64,000 bases of DNA from Christiangramia sabulilitoris (lineage in GTDB: Bacteria > Bacteroidota > Bacteroidia > Flavobacteriales > Flavobacteriaceae): contig NZ_VHSF01000001.1 of assembly GCF_007050985.1 (NCBI RefSeq), positions 1,116,001 to 1,180,000 of the forward strand, in the 5' to 3' direction. Made by a program: the position numbers and the translations under genes. The notes below the pieces were generated by a model. That model had not been told where the DNA came from. It worked only from the letters and a program-made list of their open reading frames with translations, and searched no databases. Below are positions 36,881 through 45,957 of the stretch, piece after piece; position 1 is the first letter of the stretch, and each line of letters starts with the position of its first letter.

Positions 36881-38197
36881 TTATTCAAATAACCAGCGGT
36901 AAATATCATTCCCGTTTGCGTAAAGTACCAGCGCAATCAATAAAAAGAAACCTACCATCTGTGCGATCTCCATAAATTTATCATTAGGTTTTCTACCGGT
37001 TACCATTTCATATAATAAGAACATAACATGGCCGCCATCAAGGGCAGGAATTGGCAGTATATTCATAAAAGCAAGAATGATGGATAATAAAGCTGTGGTG
37101 TTCCAGAACCCATACCAATTCCAGGTATCAGGAAACAGACCTCCAATAGCACCAAAACCACCTAACTGGGAAGCTCCTTTCTGGGTAAATACATATTTGA
37201 ATTGAGCAATATAATCATGAAGAGTCCAGTAACCGTAATCGAATCCGGCACTAATACTTTCTACCAGACTAAATTCTTTGGTCTGTACCTCCAAACCGGT
37301 CTTAGGACCAATTCCCAGTTTCCCATCTTCATCTGGGGTCACCATTACACTTTGCAATTCGCCGTCTCTCCTGAATATAACCTCTATCTCTTCTCCTTTA
37401 TTCTCATTGGAAACCGGGGCAATCTCGTGCCAGTAACCTATTTCAATGTTATTCAGAGATATGATGCTATCTCCTTTTTTTAGCCCGGCCAATGCGGCAG
37501 ACTTATTTTCAAGAACGGTGTCGAGAACCGGATAATTAATTGGTATAAAAGGCTGCATTATCCCTTCCTGGAACATCTGGCTTCCTATATCTTCAGGAAT
37601 TTCGATGGTTTCTACAGAACCATCCTGGTGCTCTACCGTAATATTTTCTACATCTCTTAGAAAAAGATATTTATTAACGTCATTGTAACTCTCAACATCT
37701 TTCCCATTCATTCTTAAAACCTTGTCCCCGTCTTCAAACCCAAATTGCTTGAAATTTTCAGCAACAGCATAACCATTGGGAAGATCTGCAGGGTCTATAT
37801 AAGGTTTCCCCCATACGAACATGATCATCATGTAAATAAGAAATCCCAGAACCAGGTTTACCGTAACCCCGCCAAGCATAATAATAAGACGCTGCCAGGC
37901 CGGTTTACTTCTAAATTCCCACTCCTTTGGAGGAAGAGCCATCTGCTCCTTATCCATGCTCTCATCTATCATCCCGGCGATCTTCACATAACCACCAAGG
38001 GGCAGCCAGCCTATACCATAGACCGTACCTCCTATTTTCTTCTTAAATAAGGCAAATTTAACATCGAAGAACAGGAAGAATTTCTCAACCCTGGTCTTAA
38101 AAAGTTTGGCCGGTACAAAATGACCAAGTTCATGCAGAACGATCAAAAAGGACAGGCTTAGTATTAATTGTATGGCTTTTACTAAAAATGGATCCAT
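36881..38197 (-). CDS. rseP: Site-2 intramembrane zinc protease (RIP family)
   Basis: 438 aa. Cuts transmembrane segments, typically of anti-sigma factors, and clears signal peptides. The zinc motif HExxH is in the first membrane segment (VLHELGHFVPAK), and the second metal motif is in LPIPALDGGHVMFLL (LDG). One or two PDZ-like domains lie between (about 115-300, with GDKVLRMNGKDVESYNDVN and LKKGDSIISLNN). Four hydrophobic segments frame these. It stands alone, divergent from the SCO1-like gene. Which anti-sigma factor it serves is not visible here. Confidence 0.94.
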   Translation of the reverse strand: MDPFLVKAIQLILSLSFLIVLHELGHFVPAKLFKTRVEKFFLFFDVKFALFKKKIGGTVYGIGWLPLGGYVKIAGMIDESMDKEQMALPPKEWEFRSKPAWQRLIIMLGGVTVNLVLGFLIYMMIMFVWGKPYIDPADLPNGYAVAENFKQFGFEDGDKVLRMNGKDVESYNDVNKYLFLRDVENITVEHQDGSVETIEIPEDIGSQMFQEGIMQPFIPINYPVLDTVLENKSAALAGLKKGDSIISLNNIEIGYWHEIAPVSNENKGEEIEVIFRRDGELQSVMVTPDEDGKLGIGPKTGLEVQTKEFSLVESISAGFDYGYWTLHDYIAQFKYVFTQKGASQLGGFGAIGGLFPDTWNWYGFWNTTALLSIILAFMNILPIPALDGGHVMFLLYEMVTGRKPNDKFMEIAQMVGFFLLIALVLYANGNDIYRWLFE

Positions 38198-38223
38198 CTA
38201 GTTTCTTCAAATTTAAAATCGCA

Positions 38224-38252
38224 CAAAAGTAAGTTTTTATAAGCTCCTACAA
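38224..38252 (-). promoter_or_regulatory. Promoter of rseP
   Basis: Minus-strand TTG (complement of 38250-38252), 18 nt, TACTTTTG (complement of 38224-38231). The predicted start is about 20 nt before the rseP ATG. Confidence 0.6.
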
Positions 38253-38327
38253 AAGTTTAAGTTTCATGTGATATGTCACCATAGTAAAAATTCACCGATA
38301 GAATTCGACTATTTGAACCACAGGCCA

Positions 38328-38335
38328 TAACTTTG
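38328..38335 (+). promoter_or_regulatory. -7 box of the SCO1-like gene, deciding its start codon
   Basis: TAACTTTG matches TAnnTTTG. Because a possible TTG start at 38333 lies inside this box, the true start is more likely ATG 38351. Confidence 0.45.
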
Positions 38336-38350
38336 CAAAAAATTAAACTT

Positions 38351-39022
38351 ATGCTCAAGTTTTTTGCCAGATACAAAACCTTTGCCATAGTTTTCTTTAT
38401 CATCTCGGTAATTATAATTTTCTGTATTTACACTTTACTTAAACCTGTGGAACGTCTTCCTGTATATCAGCCGGATATGGTGAATGCAGAGCTGGTGGAT
38501 TCCACGATGCAGTATGTACGCAAATATCATAGGATCGCAGATTTTGAATTGATTAATCAAAACGGGGATACCATTACTGAAGAATATTATAAAGACAAGA
38601 TCTATATAGCAGATTTTTTCTTCACCACCTGCCTAACTATCTGCCCGATCATGACAGATCATATGATAAAAATACAGGAAGAAATCAAAAATGATGATGA
38701 GATACTTTTGCTTTCGCATACCGTATTCCCTGTTGCAGATAGTGTTCCTGTCTTAAAAAAGTATGCCCTGGAAAAAGGGGTGTTAGATGAAAAGTGGAAC
38801 CTGGTGACCGGCGACAAGAAAGAGATCTATGATCTTGCCCGCAAATCTTACCTGGCCTCTAAATCCAACGGTGATGGCGGTAAATATGATATGATCCACA
38901 CAGAAAATTTTGTCCTTGTAGATAAGAACCGGCAAATTAGGGGATTCTACGACGGGACAGATCCTGAGGCCATTGAAAACCTGATGCATGACCTGAAAGT
39001 GCTGAAGGCAGAGTATCGCTAA
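38351..39022 (+). CDS. SCO1/SenC-family copper-handling thioredoxin-fold protein
   Basis: 223 aa from ATG 38351. One N-terminal membrane anchor (about residues 10-35, FAIVFFIISVIIIFCIYTL) is followed by a periplasm-facing thioredoxin-fold domain. The metal motif CxxxC is in FFTTCLTICPIMTDHM, and the third ligand His is in YDMIHTENFVLVD. SCO1 proteins deliver copper to cytochrome oxidase or act as thiol reductases. No oxidase gene is nearby; the neighbours are rseP and the iron genes feoA and feoB. The feo unit has its own promoter, so a shared function with feo is not implied. Confidence 0.88.
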   Translation: MLKFFARYKTFAIVFFIISVIIIFCIYTLLKPVERLPVYQPDMVNAELVDSTMQYVRKYHRIADFELINQNGDTITEEYYKDKIYIADFFFTTCLTICPIMTDHMIKIQEEIKNDDEILLLSHTVFPVADSVPVLKKYALEKGVLDEKWNLVTGDKKEIYDLARKSYLASKSNGDGGKYDMIHTENFVLVDKNRQIRGFYDGTDPEAIENLMHDLKVLKAEYR

Positions 39023-39040
39023 TAAATTCCCGTTTAACTT

Positions 39041-39069
39041 TTGTATTGCTCTAAATTCCATTACTTTTG
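39041..39069 (+). promoter_or_regulatory. Promoter of feoAB
   Basis: TTG at 39041-39043, 18 nt, TACTTTTG at 39062-39069. The predicted start (about 39076) falls on the palindrome at 39075-39091. Confidence 0.6.
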
Positions 39070-39074
39070 CCTTG

Positions 39075-39091
39075 TTTAAAATCAATCTAAA
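39075..39091 (+). promoter_or_regulatory. Putative iron-regulator (DtxR/MntR-type) operator at feoA
   Basis: TTTAAAATCAATCTAAA: inverted repeat of TTTAGA/TCTAAA type with a 5-nt centre. It differs by a single base from the perfect palindrome at 61020-61036 and covers the expected transcription start, a position suited to repression. Confidence 0.5.
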
Positions 39092-39097
39092 TAAAAG

Positions 39098-39328
39098 GTG
39101 AAGGTGACGGTAGCTAATTTAAAGAGGGGTCAGCGGGGAATAATTAAAACATTCTCTGCAGAAATGCTGCCATTAAAGCTTCTGGAAATGGGTTGTCTTC
39201 CCGGTAATGAAGTGGAACTTGTGCAAACGGCACCATTTCAGGATCCAATGTATTTAAACATCAACGGCAGTCATCTGGCCATAAGAAAAGAAACCGCTCT
39301 TTTAATAGAAATTGAATTAATAGGTTAA
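39098..39328 (+). CDS. feoA: FeoA-domain protein
   Basis: 76 aa SH3-like FeoA protein, a cytoplasmic partner of the ferrous-iron pump FeoB. It begins at GTG 39098 (MKVTVANLKRGQRGIIKTF). It includes LPLKLLEMGCLPGNEVELV and ends LLIEIELIG, as expected. It lies directly upstream of feoB with one intervening base and has its own promoter and operator. Confidence 0.92.
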   Translation: MKVTVANLKRGQRGIIKTFSAEMLPLKLLEMGCLPGNEVELVQTAPFQDPMYLNINGSHLAIRKETALLIEIELIG

Positions 39329-39329
39329 T

Positions 39330-41432
39330 ATGGGTAAGCAAATTAATGTTGCTTTAATTGGTAATCCCAACACCGGCAAGACTTCCGTTTTTAATCAGTT
39401 AACAGGCCTTAATCAAAAGGTTGGTAATTATCCCGGTATCACAGTTGAAAAGAAAGAAGGCATCTGTAAACTTCCCCGGGGATTAAAGGCCCATATTCTT
39501 GACCTTCCGGGTACTTATAGTCTTAATGCTTCCTCTTTTGACGAGAATGTGGTAATTGAACTTCTCCTGAATAAAAACGACAAGGATTTTCCGGATGTAG
39601 CTGTAGTGGTGAGCGATGTTGAAAATCTTAAACGGAACCTGCTTCTTTTTACCCAGATAAAAGACCTTGGAATCCCCACGATTCTGGCCATTAATATGGC
39701 AGACCGGATGGAACGTAAAGGAATTACGCTGGACGTTGAACTTCTTGAAGAACGATTAAAAACCAAAATTGCCCTTATTAGTGCCCGTAAGAGAATGGGC
39801 ATCGACTATCTAAAGGAACTCATCCTTAACTACAGGCATATTTCAGTAGAACCCTGTGTGAACGCATCGGTCATGGATCCTGAATATTTTGGTAATCTGA
39901 GAAAGGCATTTCCAAACCAATCTATTTACAAATTATGGCTGGTAATTACCCAGGATGTCAATTTCGGGAATATAGATCGTGGCGAATTAAAGAAAAACTC
40001 AGATTTCAGTACGAAATCTGTAAGCGATCTTAAAAGGCTTCAGCAGAAAGAGACCATATTAAGATATCAATTTATCAATGGTGTTTTAAAAGAAGCCATG
40101 AAGGTTGATAAAAATGCCGCTACAGATCTAAGATCAAGACTGGACCGCACCTTAACCCATAAATTCTGGGGTTATTTTATCTTCTTCGGAATTTTATTAT
40201 TGATCTTTCAGGCTATTTACAGCTGGTCCAGCTACCCCATGGATATGATCGATGCAGCCTTCGCCTCGTTAAGTGAATGGACCAAGAATAACCTGCCCAA
40301 TGGATCTTTTACCGATCTTATCGCTGAAGGTATCGTCCCGGGACTGGGAGGAATAGTAATTTTTATTCCTCAGATCGCCTTTTTATTCCTGTTCATATCG
40401 ATTCTGGAAGAATCGGGTTATATGAGCCGGGTTGTATTTTTGATGGACCGGATCATGCGCCGCTTCGGGTTAAGCGGGAAGAGTGTGGTACCGCTGGTAT
40501 CAGGTACCGCCTGCGCTATCCCGGCAGTAATGGCAACCAGGAATATTGAAAACTGGAAAGAACGGCTTATCACCATCCTTGTGGTACCCTTCACCACCTG
40601 TTCGGCCAGATTACCTGTGTATCTTATCATTATAGCTTTGGTGATCCCAGACCGTACCTTTTTAGGACTTAATTTACAGGGAATTACCCTTATGATCCTT
40701 TATTTACTTGGTTTCGGGATGGCTATATTTTCAGCCTGGATCCTGAACAAGATCATGAAAACGAAAAGTAAAAGCTATTTCGTTATCGAAATGCCCAACT
40801 ATAAACTACCTATGCTCAAGAACGTTACGATCAACGTTGTTGAAAAAACAAAATCTTTTGTTTTTGGCGCAGGTAAAATTATCCTGGCAATTTCAGTTAT
40901 TCTGTGGGTGCTTGCCAGCTACGGTCCCGGTGAAGATTTTGAGAATGCCGAAGAAATTGTCACATCGCAATACACTACAGAAAGTAATATTTCTCAAAGT
41001 GAGATCGATGAGGAGATCGCTTCTTATAAATTGAAGAATTCCTATATCGGGATCATGGGAAAAGGGATCGAACCAGCGGTAGCCCCATTAGGTTATGACT
41101 GGAAGATCGGGATTGCAATCATTAGCTCCTTCGCAGCGAGAGAGGTCTTTGTTGGTACTTTAGCGACTATTTACAGTGTAGGAAGCGATGAGGAGGAAAC
41201 CATTAAAAACAGAATGGCCGCAGAAACCAACCCGATACTCGGAGGTCCTCTGTTCACTTTCGCCAGCGGAATCAGCCTGCTGTTATTTTATGCTTTTGCT
41301 ATGCAATGTATGAGTACACTGGCCATAGTAAAAAGGGAAACGAATACCTGGAAATGGCCATTATTGCAACTGGTAGTTATGAGTGTTTTTGCTTATGTAG
41401 TGGCACTAATAGCCTTCCAGATCCTTAAGTAG
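39330..41432 (+). CDS. feoB: Ferrous iron transporter FeoB
   Basis: 700 aa inner-membrane Fe(II) uptake protein. The N-terminal G domain has GNPNTGKTS (G1), DLPGTYS (G3) and NMADRMERKG (G4). A helical regulator domain follows, then a membrane part with two Gate regions (about 280-700) that includes SGYMSRVVFLMDRIMRRFGLSG (core Cys motif: SGTACAIPAVMATR with Cys) and a C-terminal core GISLLLFYAFAMQCMSTLAI. Normal length. It lies between feoA and the small FeoB-associated Cys protein gene. Confidence 0.96.
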   Translation: MGKQINVALIGNPNTGKTSVFNQLTGLNQKVGNYPGITVEKKEGICKLPRGLKAHILDLPGTYSLNASSFDENVVIELLLNKNDKDFPDVAVVVSDVENLKRNLLLFTQIKDLGIPTILAINMADRMERKGITLDVELLEERLKTKIALISARKRMGIDYLKELILNYRHISVEPCVNASVMDPEYFGNLRKAFPNQSIYKLWLVITQDVNFGNIDRGELKKNSDFSTKSVSDLKRLQQKETILRYQFINGVLKEAMKVDKNAATDLRSRLDRTLTHKFWGYFIFFGILLLIFQAIYSWSSYPMDMIDAAFASLSEWTKNNLPNGSFTDLIAEGIVPGLGGIVIFIPQIAFLFLFISILEESGYMSRVVFLMDRIMRRFGLSGKSVVPLVSGTACAIPAVMATRNIENWKERLITILVVPFTTCSARLPVYLIIIALVIPDRTFLGLNLQGITLMILYLLGFGMAIFSAWILNKIMKTKSKSYFVIEMPNYKLPMLKNVTINVVEKTKSFVFGAGKIILAISVILWVLASYGPGEDFENAEEIVTSQYTTESNISQSEIDEEIASYKLKNSYIGIMGKGIEPAVAPLGYDWKIGIAIISSFAAREVFVGTLATIYSVGSDEEETIKNRMAAETNPILGGPLFTFASGISLLLFYAFAMQCMSTLAIVKRETNTWKWPLLQLVVMSVFAYVVALIAFQILK

Positions 41433-41443
41433 TAAGGAATAGA

Positions 41444-41614
41444 ATGTTAAACGACTTAAATTATATGGAACTTTTACAGGAAATACTGGTCTTTATAACT
41501 TTCTTATTCGCGTTGGGATATATGATCACCAAATTCGTGTGGAAACCATCTTTCCTGGGAAGAAAGAAAAAAGAGGGTTCCTGCGGTGTATCAGATTGCG
41601 GGTGCAGTGATTAA
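41444..41614 (+). CDS. Small FeoB-associated Cys-rich membrane protein
   Basis: 56 aa, too short for most gene calls, starting 11 nt after the feoB stop. One hydrophobic helix (about residues 11-30, LQEILVFITFLFALGYMITK) is followed by a basic patch and a Cys-rich tail (CGVSDCGCSD). This is the layout of the FeoB-associated Cys-rich membrane proteins that follow feoB in other bacteria and are thought to replace FeoC. A Met seven codons in (MELLQEIL) could also be the start. Metal binding by the three Cys is inference. Confidence 0.75.
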   Translation: MLNDLNYMELLQEILVFITFLFALGYMITKFVWKPSFLGRKKKEGSCGVSDCGCSD

Positions 41615-41617
41615 GGT

Positions 41618-42028
41618 CTAATTATTCTCTTCTGAAATTTTCATCCACAGCCTGTATTCGTCGTCCGAAGTTTTCGATTTGATGCTGGGATAAGGTTCAA
41701 CTTTAAGGCCTTGAATCAGGAGATTTTCAACCCCGAAAACTTCTGAAATATCAACCCCGGCAACCGTTACAATTTTTTCTCCTTTTCGCTTTCCGTCTTC
41801 ATAGAACTCGAGCAGCACCTTTACTTCTCCTGCCCAGACACAAGTAACCTCAATGGGACATCTGGAATCTGAAATCACTTTTTTAAAAACGATCTGCTTA
41901 CTACCATTTAAAGGCAATTGATCGCCTAAACATAATGTAGCTTCCGTGACTTTATATTCATTCTGAACCGGTTGCTGAAAAAACGTAATAGCGGAGTAGC
42001 ACAATATCAGGAATACAGATATTTTCAT
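41618..42028 (-). CDS. Secreted conserved protein of unknown function
   Basis: 136 aa with a signal peptide (MKISVFLILCYSAITFFQQP). The mature part has a Cys pair in SRCPIEVTCVWAGEVKV, likely disulphide-bonded, and is otherwise beta-rich and charged. I do not recognise a function. It lies convergent with the feo unit (3 nt from the small FeoB partner stop) and 48 nt after the ZIP-transporter gene on the same strand, so it may belong to the mntR-zip operon. Confidence 0.6.
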   Translation of the reverse strand: MKISVFLILCYSAITFFQQPVQNEYKVTEATLCLGDQLPLNGSKQIVFKKVISDSRCPIEVTCVWAGEVKVLLEFYEDGKRKGEKIVTVAGVDISEVFGVENLLIQGLKVEPYPSIKSKTSDDEYRLWMKISEENN

Positions 42029-42076
42029 AAGAATCTTTATTTTAAAGACGACCCGCTAATATAAAAGTTGCAGAAA

Positions 42077-42898
42077 TTAACCCAGACCCACATCCAGGGT
42101 CATCATCACCATAAACCCACCTATGAATCCCATGGTGGAAATATCGGTAAAGTTACCTTGCTGAGCTTCCGGCACCACCTCTTCCACTACCACAAAGATC
42201 ATAGCCCCGGCAGCAAAACATAACGCATAAGGCAAAATTGGTTGAAAGGTAAGAACAGCCCATGCGCCTAAAACTGCTGCAACCGGCTCCACAATTGCCG
42301 ACATTTGCCCGTAGTTAAAACTTTTCCAGCGACTTAGACCCTGTCTTCTTAAGGGCATAGCGACCGCAAAACCTTCGGGGAAATTTTGCAGGCCTATCCC
42401 TATTGCCAGGGCTACAGCTCCACCGATACTTGCTCCTTCAAAACCTGCCGCAACTCCTCCAAATAATACACCTACGGCCAGGCCTTCAGGAATGTTATGC
42501 ATGGTTATTGCCAGGGTAAGTAATACAGATTTATGCCAGGGAGTTTTGATTCCTTCAGATTCACTCATTTTAAAATTTACATGAAGGTGAGGCAATACTT
42601 TATCCAATCCAAAAATGAATAAAGCGCCTAATCCAAACCCAACCAGTGCCGGGATCACTTTCACAAAACCTTCTCCCGGGCTCATTTCAATTCCCGGCGC
42701 AAGAAGACTCCAGAAACTGGCTGCCACCATCACACCGCCGGTAAATCCAAGCATTCCGTCAAAAAAAGCCCGGTTCATTCCCTTAAACAGAAATACCAGT
42801 GAAGCACCTAAAGCCGTAAGTCCCCAGGTAAATAGCGTAGCGATGAACGCCGCAAATACCGGGTCCAGTGTTTCAAAATAGTTTATAATATAATCCAT
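42077..42898 (-). CDS. ZIP-family metal transporter
   Basis: 273 aa with eight hydrophobic segments. The metal-binding motifs of helices 4 and 5 are visible: HNIPEGLAVGVLFGG and QNFPEGFAVAMPL. Family role: uptake (sometimes export) of Zn2+, Fe2+ or Mn2+ across the inner membrane. It starts 3 nt after the mntR-like stop, so the regulator and transporter are co-transcribed. The substrate (Mn, Zn or Fe) is not clear from sequence. Confidence 0.9.
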   Translation of the reverse strand: MDYIINYFETLDPVFAAFIATLFTWGLTALGASLVFLFKGMNRAFFDGMLGFTGGVMVAASFWSLLAPGIEMSPGEGFVKVIPALVGFGLGALFIFGLDKVLPHLHVNFKMSESEGIKTPWHKSVLLTLAITMHNIPEGLAVGVLFGGVAAGFEGASIGGAVALAIGIGLQNFPEGFAVAMPLRRQGLSRWKSFNYGQMSAIVEPVAAVLGAWAVLTFQPILPYALCFAAGAMIFVVVEEVVPEAQQGNFTDISTMGFIGGFMVMMTLDVGLG

Positions 42899-42901
42899 TT
42901 C

Positions 42902-43558
42902 TTATGTCGTTTTTATAAATAGGTTAGCCGAAATCAAATTGGAGATCATCAACTCATTTCCATCCATTTCTATTAACATTGACTGATCGAATTCTTCTTT
43001 TTCCAGGACCCTGATCTCTTTGCCAAGAGAAATCTGATTCTTATCCAGGTATTGTAAAAACTCTGTTGAAGAATCCTTTACACCAACGCAAATACCGGTT
43101 TGCTGTTCCTCAAGATCAGATAAAAGAGCCCGGTTAGCCACAGAAAAATTTCCCTGTGCATCTGGAATAGGATCGCCGTGAGGATCCCTTTTTGGGAACT
43201 CCAGGAATTTATCGAGTTCGTTGGTGAGTTTTTCAGACTTGATATGTTCTAGTTGCTCTGCGACTTCATGAACCTCATCCCAATTAAACCCAAGTTTTTC
43301 CACCAGGAAGACTTCCCATAAACGGTGTTTCCTTATTACTTCAATAGCCGCACTTTTCCCGGCAGAACTTAGTTTTACACCCTGGTATTTTTTATAATTC
43401 ACGAGGTCCTTGTCTGATAGCCGCTTGATCATGTCTGTTACTGAAGAAGCCTTGGTCTGCATTTCTTCAGCCAGGGCATTGGTACTCACCCCTCCCTTGT
43501 AAGAATTCTCAAGGTGGAAAATGGCTTTCAAATAATTTTCTTCAGATAAACTGAACAT
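42902..43558 (-). CDS. DtxR/MntR-family metal-dependent transcriptional regulator
   Basis: 218 aa. I start at ATG 43558 (MFSLSEENYLKAI) because the -7 promoter box lies at 43578-43585, inside a longer possible frame beginning at 43588. The N-terminal winged helix carries TKASSVTDMIKRLSDKDLV, the metal-binding/dimer domain follows (KHRLWEVFLVEKLGFNWDEV, then DPHGDPIP), and a C-terminal FeoA-like SH3 domain ends the protein. Such regulators repress metal uptake genes when Fe2+ or Mn2+ is bound. It is in one unit with the ZIP transporter and divergent from a TonB receptor. Confidence 0.92.
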   Translation of the reverse strand: MFSLSEENYLKAIFHLENSYKGGVSTNALAEEMQTKASSVTDMIKRLSDKDLVNYKKYQGVKLSSAGKSAAIEVIRKHRLWEVFLVEKLGFNWDEVHEVAEQLEHIKSEKLTNELDKFLEFPKRDPHGDPIPDAQGNFSVANRALLSDLEEQQTGICVGVKDSSTEFLQYLDKNQISLGKEIRVLEKEEFDQSMLIEMDGNELMISNLISANLFIKTT

Positions 43559-43577
43559 AAATCCTGTTTTATTGGCC

Positions 43578-43608
43578 CAAAAATACATTTTTAAATTTGA
43601 TAAATCAA
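43578..43608 (-). promoter_or_regulatory. Promoter of the mntR-like gene
   Basis: Minus-strand TTG (complement of 43606-43608), 20 nt, TATTTTTG (complement of 43578-43585). It supports the downstream ATG at 43558 as the true start. Confidence 0.6.
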
Positions 43609-43611
43609 TTT

Positions 43612-43627
43612 TTTAGATGAGACTAAA
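43612..43627. promoter_or_regulatory. Candidate operator between mntR and the TonB-receptor gene
   Basis: TTTAG-ATGAGA-CTAAA, a palindrome of the same TTTAG/CTAAA type as at 39075 and 61020, with a 6-nt centre. It touches the mntR -33 box and lies just upstream of the receptor -7 box, so it could control both. Confidence 0.45.
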
Positions 43628-43636
43628 TTTATTTTA

Positions 43637-43644
43637 TACCTTTG
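43637..43644 (+). promoter_or_regulatory. -7 box of the TonB-receptor gene
   Basis: TACCTTTG matches TAnnTTTG, 12 nt upstream of the ATG, so the leader would be very short. No TTG is seen at -33; the candidate operator lies there. Confidence 0.45.
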
Positions 43645-43656
43645 TAAAAAAATTGA

Positions 43657-45957
43657 ATGAGATATTTATCCTTACTTATAATTTTAGTCACCTTTACGGC
43701 TCAATCACAGGAAGCTACTGTCTTTGGACGGGTAACTTCTGAAGAAGGACCTGTAGCTTTCGCCAGCATCTACCTTAAAAATACCGACACTGGTGTGGAC
43801 GTAGATATAGACGGAAATTATGAAATAAAGGTACCGGCAGGCGAGCCTACCTTAATAATTCAGTTCCAGGGTTATCGCACGGTAAAAAGACAGTTGAACC
43901 TGACTAAAAATGAAAGGAAACAACTTAATATCTTTATGGAGCCTAATCCTTCATCGCTGGATGAAATAGTAGTGACCGGAACCAGAACTTCAAAAAGAAG
44001 GACAGATTCTCCCGTAATTGTAAACCTCATTAATAGTGAAACTCTGGAACAGGTTACGGCAACAGACCTTTCCCAGGGTTTAAGATTCCAACCGGGACTT
44101 AGAGTAGAAACAGATTGCCAGACCTGTAATTACACGCAGTTAAGAATGAACGGCCTACAGGGTGGTTATTCGCAAATAATTATCAACGGCAGACCAATTT
44201 TCAGTCCGTTAACAGGTTTATATGGTCTTGAACAGATCCCGGTGAACATGATTGAAAGGATTGAAGTTGTTCGGGGAGGTGTCTCTGCATTATATGGTTC
44301 CAGTGCTATTGGAGGAACGGTGAATGTCATCACCAAGATTCCGAAGCAAAACAGCTACGGCCTCTCCTATACTTATGAAAATATAGATGGACAAACAGAT
44401 CAGAATATCTTTGGAGGAAATGCCACCGTCGTTTCAAAAGACTATAAATCTGGAGCAAATTTCTTCGTGAGCCATAGAACCCGGGGCCTTTACGATGCTA
44501 ATGGAGATAATTTCTCTGAATTACCGGAACTGGAGGATAATTCATTTGGTGTAAATGCTTTCTACATACCTACAGAAGATTCAAAAATAAATCTGAGTCT
44601 GAGCAGCCTTTATGAATACAGGTATGGCGGAGAAATGGTTACCGGTCCTGCTTATCTTTCAAAACAAAGTGAAGAGCGAACCCATAACGTGCTGATGGGT
44701 AGCCTGGATTACCAGGTCAATTTTAATGAGGACAAAAGCTCTCTCATTTTCTATTATGGCGGTCAAACCACAAAGCGGGATCACTATACCGGAATTATTC
44801 CTGATGACGAAGAAGAAAAAAGCGAATTTTTCGCCAATCCACCTTACGGAACTTCTGAAGTTACCACCCACCAGGGAGGTGTACAATACAATCACAGGAT
44901 CGATAATTTTCTAGGTGGTAGTTCTGTTATGACCGGGGGATTGGAATATGTCTATGACGATGTCTATGACGAGATTGAAGCCTACAACTACCTTATAGAC
45001 CAGACAACCCGTAATCTTGGGATCTTTTTTCAAAATGACTGGGATATTTCTAACAACCTGAATTTTCTTTCCGGTTTTCGGGTTGATAAACATAACCTTG
45101 TAGATCATGCGATCGTAAGCCCACGGCTTTCACTGCTTTATAAACTGAAAGAAACCACCCAATTCCGTTTGGGATGGGGAACGGGGTTCAGGGCACCGCA
45201 GGCTTTTGATACCGACTTACACATCGCTTTTGCTGGAGGTGGAATCTCAAGAATTTCCCTGGCAGATAATCTAATTGAAGAGAGATCGAACAGTTACACC
45301 GCCTCGATAAATTATGACCGGGCTACAGAGCACTTTATTTGGGGATACACCGTAGAAGGATTCTACACCACCCTGGATGATGCCTTCTTTTTATCCCCGC
45401 TGGGTGAAGATGATTTTGGGGAAAGATTCGAAAAGAGAAATGGAGAAGGTGCCACGGTAAAAGGGTTTACCCTTGAAACGAGGGCAAACTTCGATTACCT
45501 TTTTGAACTGGAAGCAGGATTTACCCTGCAATCAAGTAATTTTGATGAACCGGTGGAAAACATCGCCGGCCTGGAATCCAGACGGGAATTTCTAAGGACC
45601 CCGAATGACTATGGTTATGCCACTCTTACTTTTACGCCAAATAAAAGATTCAGCGCCACCGCCAATTTTGTTTATACCGACGAGATGGATATAGTTCACT
45701 TCGCGGGAGAAAATACGGGACAGGATATCGATGAATATGATGTTACCCCTTCATTTGCAGAAATCAGCCTGAGGCTGGGATATGATATTCCGTTAAAATC
45801 TATAAACTCGACCCTGGGTATATTTGGTGGAATTAAGAACCTTGGCAATGCTTACCAGGATGATTTTGATACCGGGAAAAATCGAGATAGTAATTATGTA
45901 TACGGGCCGGGGGTTCCCCGTTCTATTTTTGTGGGATTAAAAATTGATTCATTGTAG
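43657..45957 (+). CDS. TonB-dependent receptor, probable iron-chelate or cofactor uptake
   Basis: 766 aa. Signal peptide (MRYLSLLIILVTFTAQSQ), carboxypeptidase-like domain (about 20-95, ATVFGRVTSEEGPVAFASIYL), TonB-box-like region, plug (about 110-225) with DCQTCNYTQLRMNGLQGGYS and VVRGGVSALYGSSAIGG, then barrel. The plug style resembles ferric-siderophore, heme or cobalamin receptors; the exact substrate is unknown. It is divergent from the mntR-like gene and shares an operator with it, and is followed by a thioredoxin gene overlapping by one base, so it is metal-regulated by context. Confidence 0.9.
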   Translation: MRYLSLLIILVTFTAQSQEATVFGRVTSEEGPVAFASIYLKNTDTGVDVDIDGNYEIKVPAGEPTLIIQFQGYRTVKRQLNLTKNERKQLNIFMEPNPSSLDEIVVTGTRTSKRRTDSPVIVNLINSETLEQVTATDLSQGLRFQPGLRVETDCQTCNYTQLRMNGLQGGYSQIIINGRPIFSPLTGLYGLEQIPVNMIERIEVVRGGVSALYGSSAIGGTVNVITKIPKQNSYGLSYTYENIDGQTDQNIFGGNATVVSKDYKSGANFFVSHRTRGLYDANGDNFSELPELEDNSFGVNAFYIPTEDSKINLSLSSLYEYRYGGEMVTGPAYLSKQSEERTHNVLMGSLDYQVNFNEDKSSLIFYYGGQTTKRDHYTGIIPDDEEEKSEFFANPPYGTSEVTTHQGGVQYNHRIDNFLGGSSVMTGGLEYVYDDVYDEIEAYNYLIDQTTRNLGIFFQNDWDISNNLNFLSGFRVDKHNLVDHAIVSPRLSLLYKLKETTQFRLGWGTGFRAPQAFDTDLHIAFAGGGISRISLADNLIEERSNSYTASINYDRATEHFIWGYTVEGFYTTLDDAFFLSPLGEDDFGERFEKRNGEGATVKGFTLETRANFDYLFELEAGFTLQSSNFDEPVENIAGLESRREFLRTPNDYGYATLTFTPNKRFSATANFVYTDEMDIVHFAGENTGQDIDEYDVTPSFAEISLRLGYDIPLKSINSTLGIFGGIKNLGNAYQDDFDTGKNRDSNYVYGPGVPRSIFVGLKIDSL

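Noticed and set aside
38333-38350. TTG start for the SCO1-like protein at 38333
   Set aside because: It would start inside the -7 promoter box; ATG 38351 fits better.
43559-43588. Longer N-terminus of the MntR-like regulator
   Set aside because: The predicted -7 promoter box lies inside it, so ATG 43558 is preferred.
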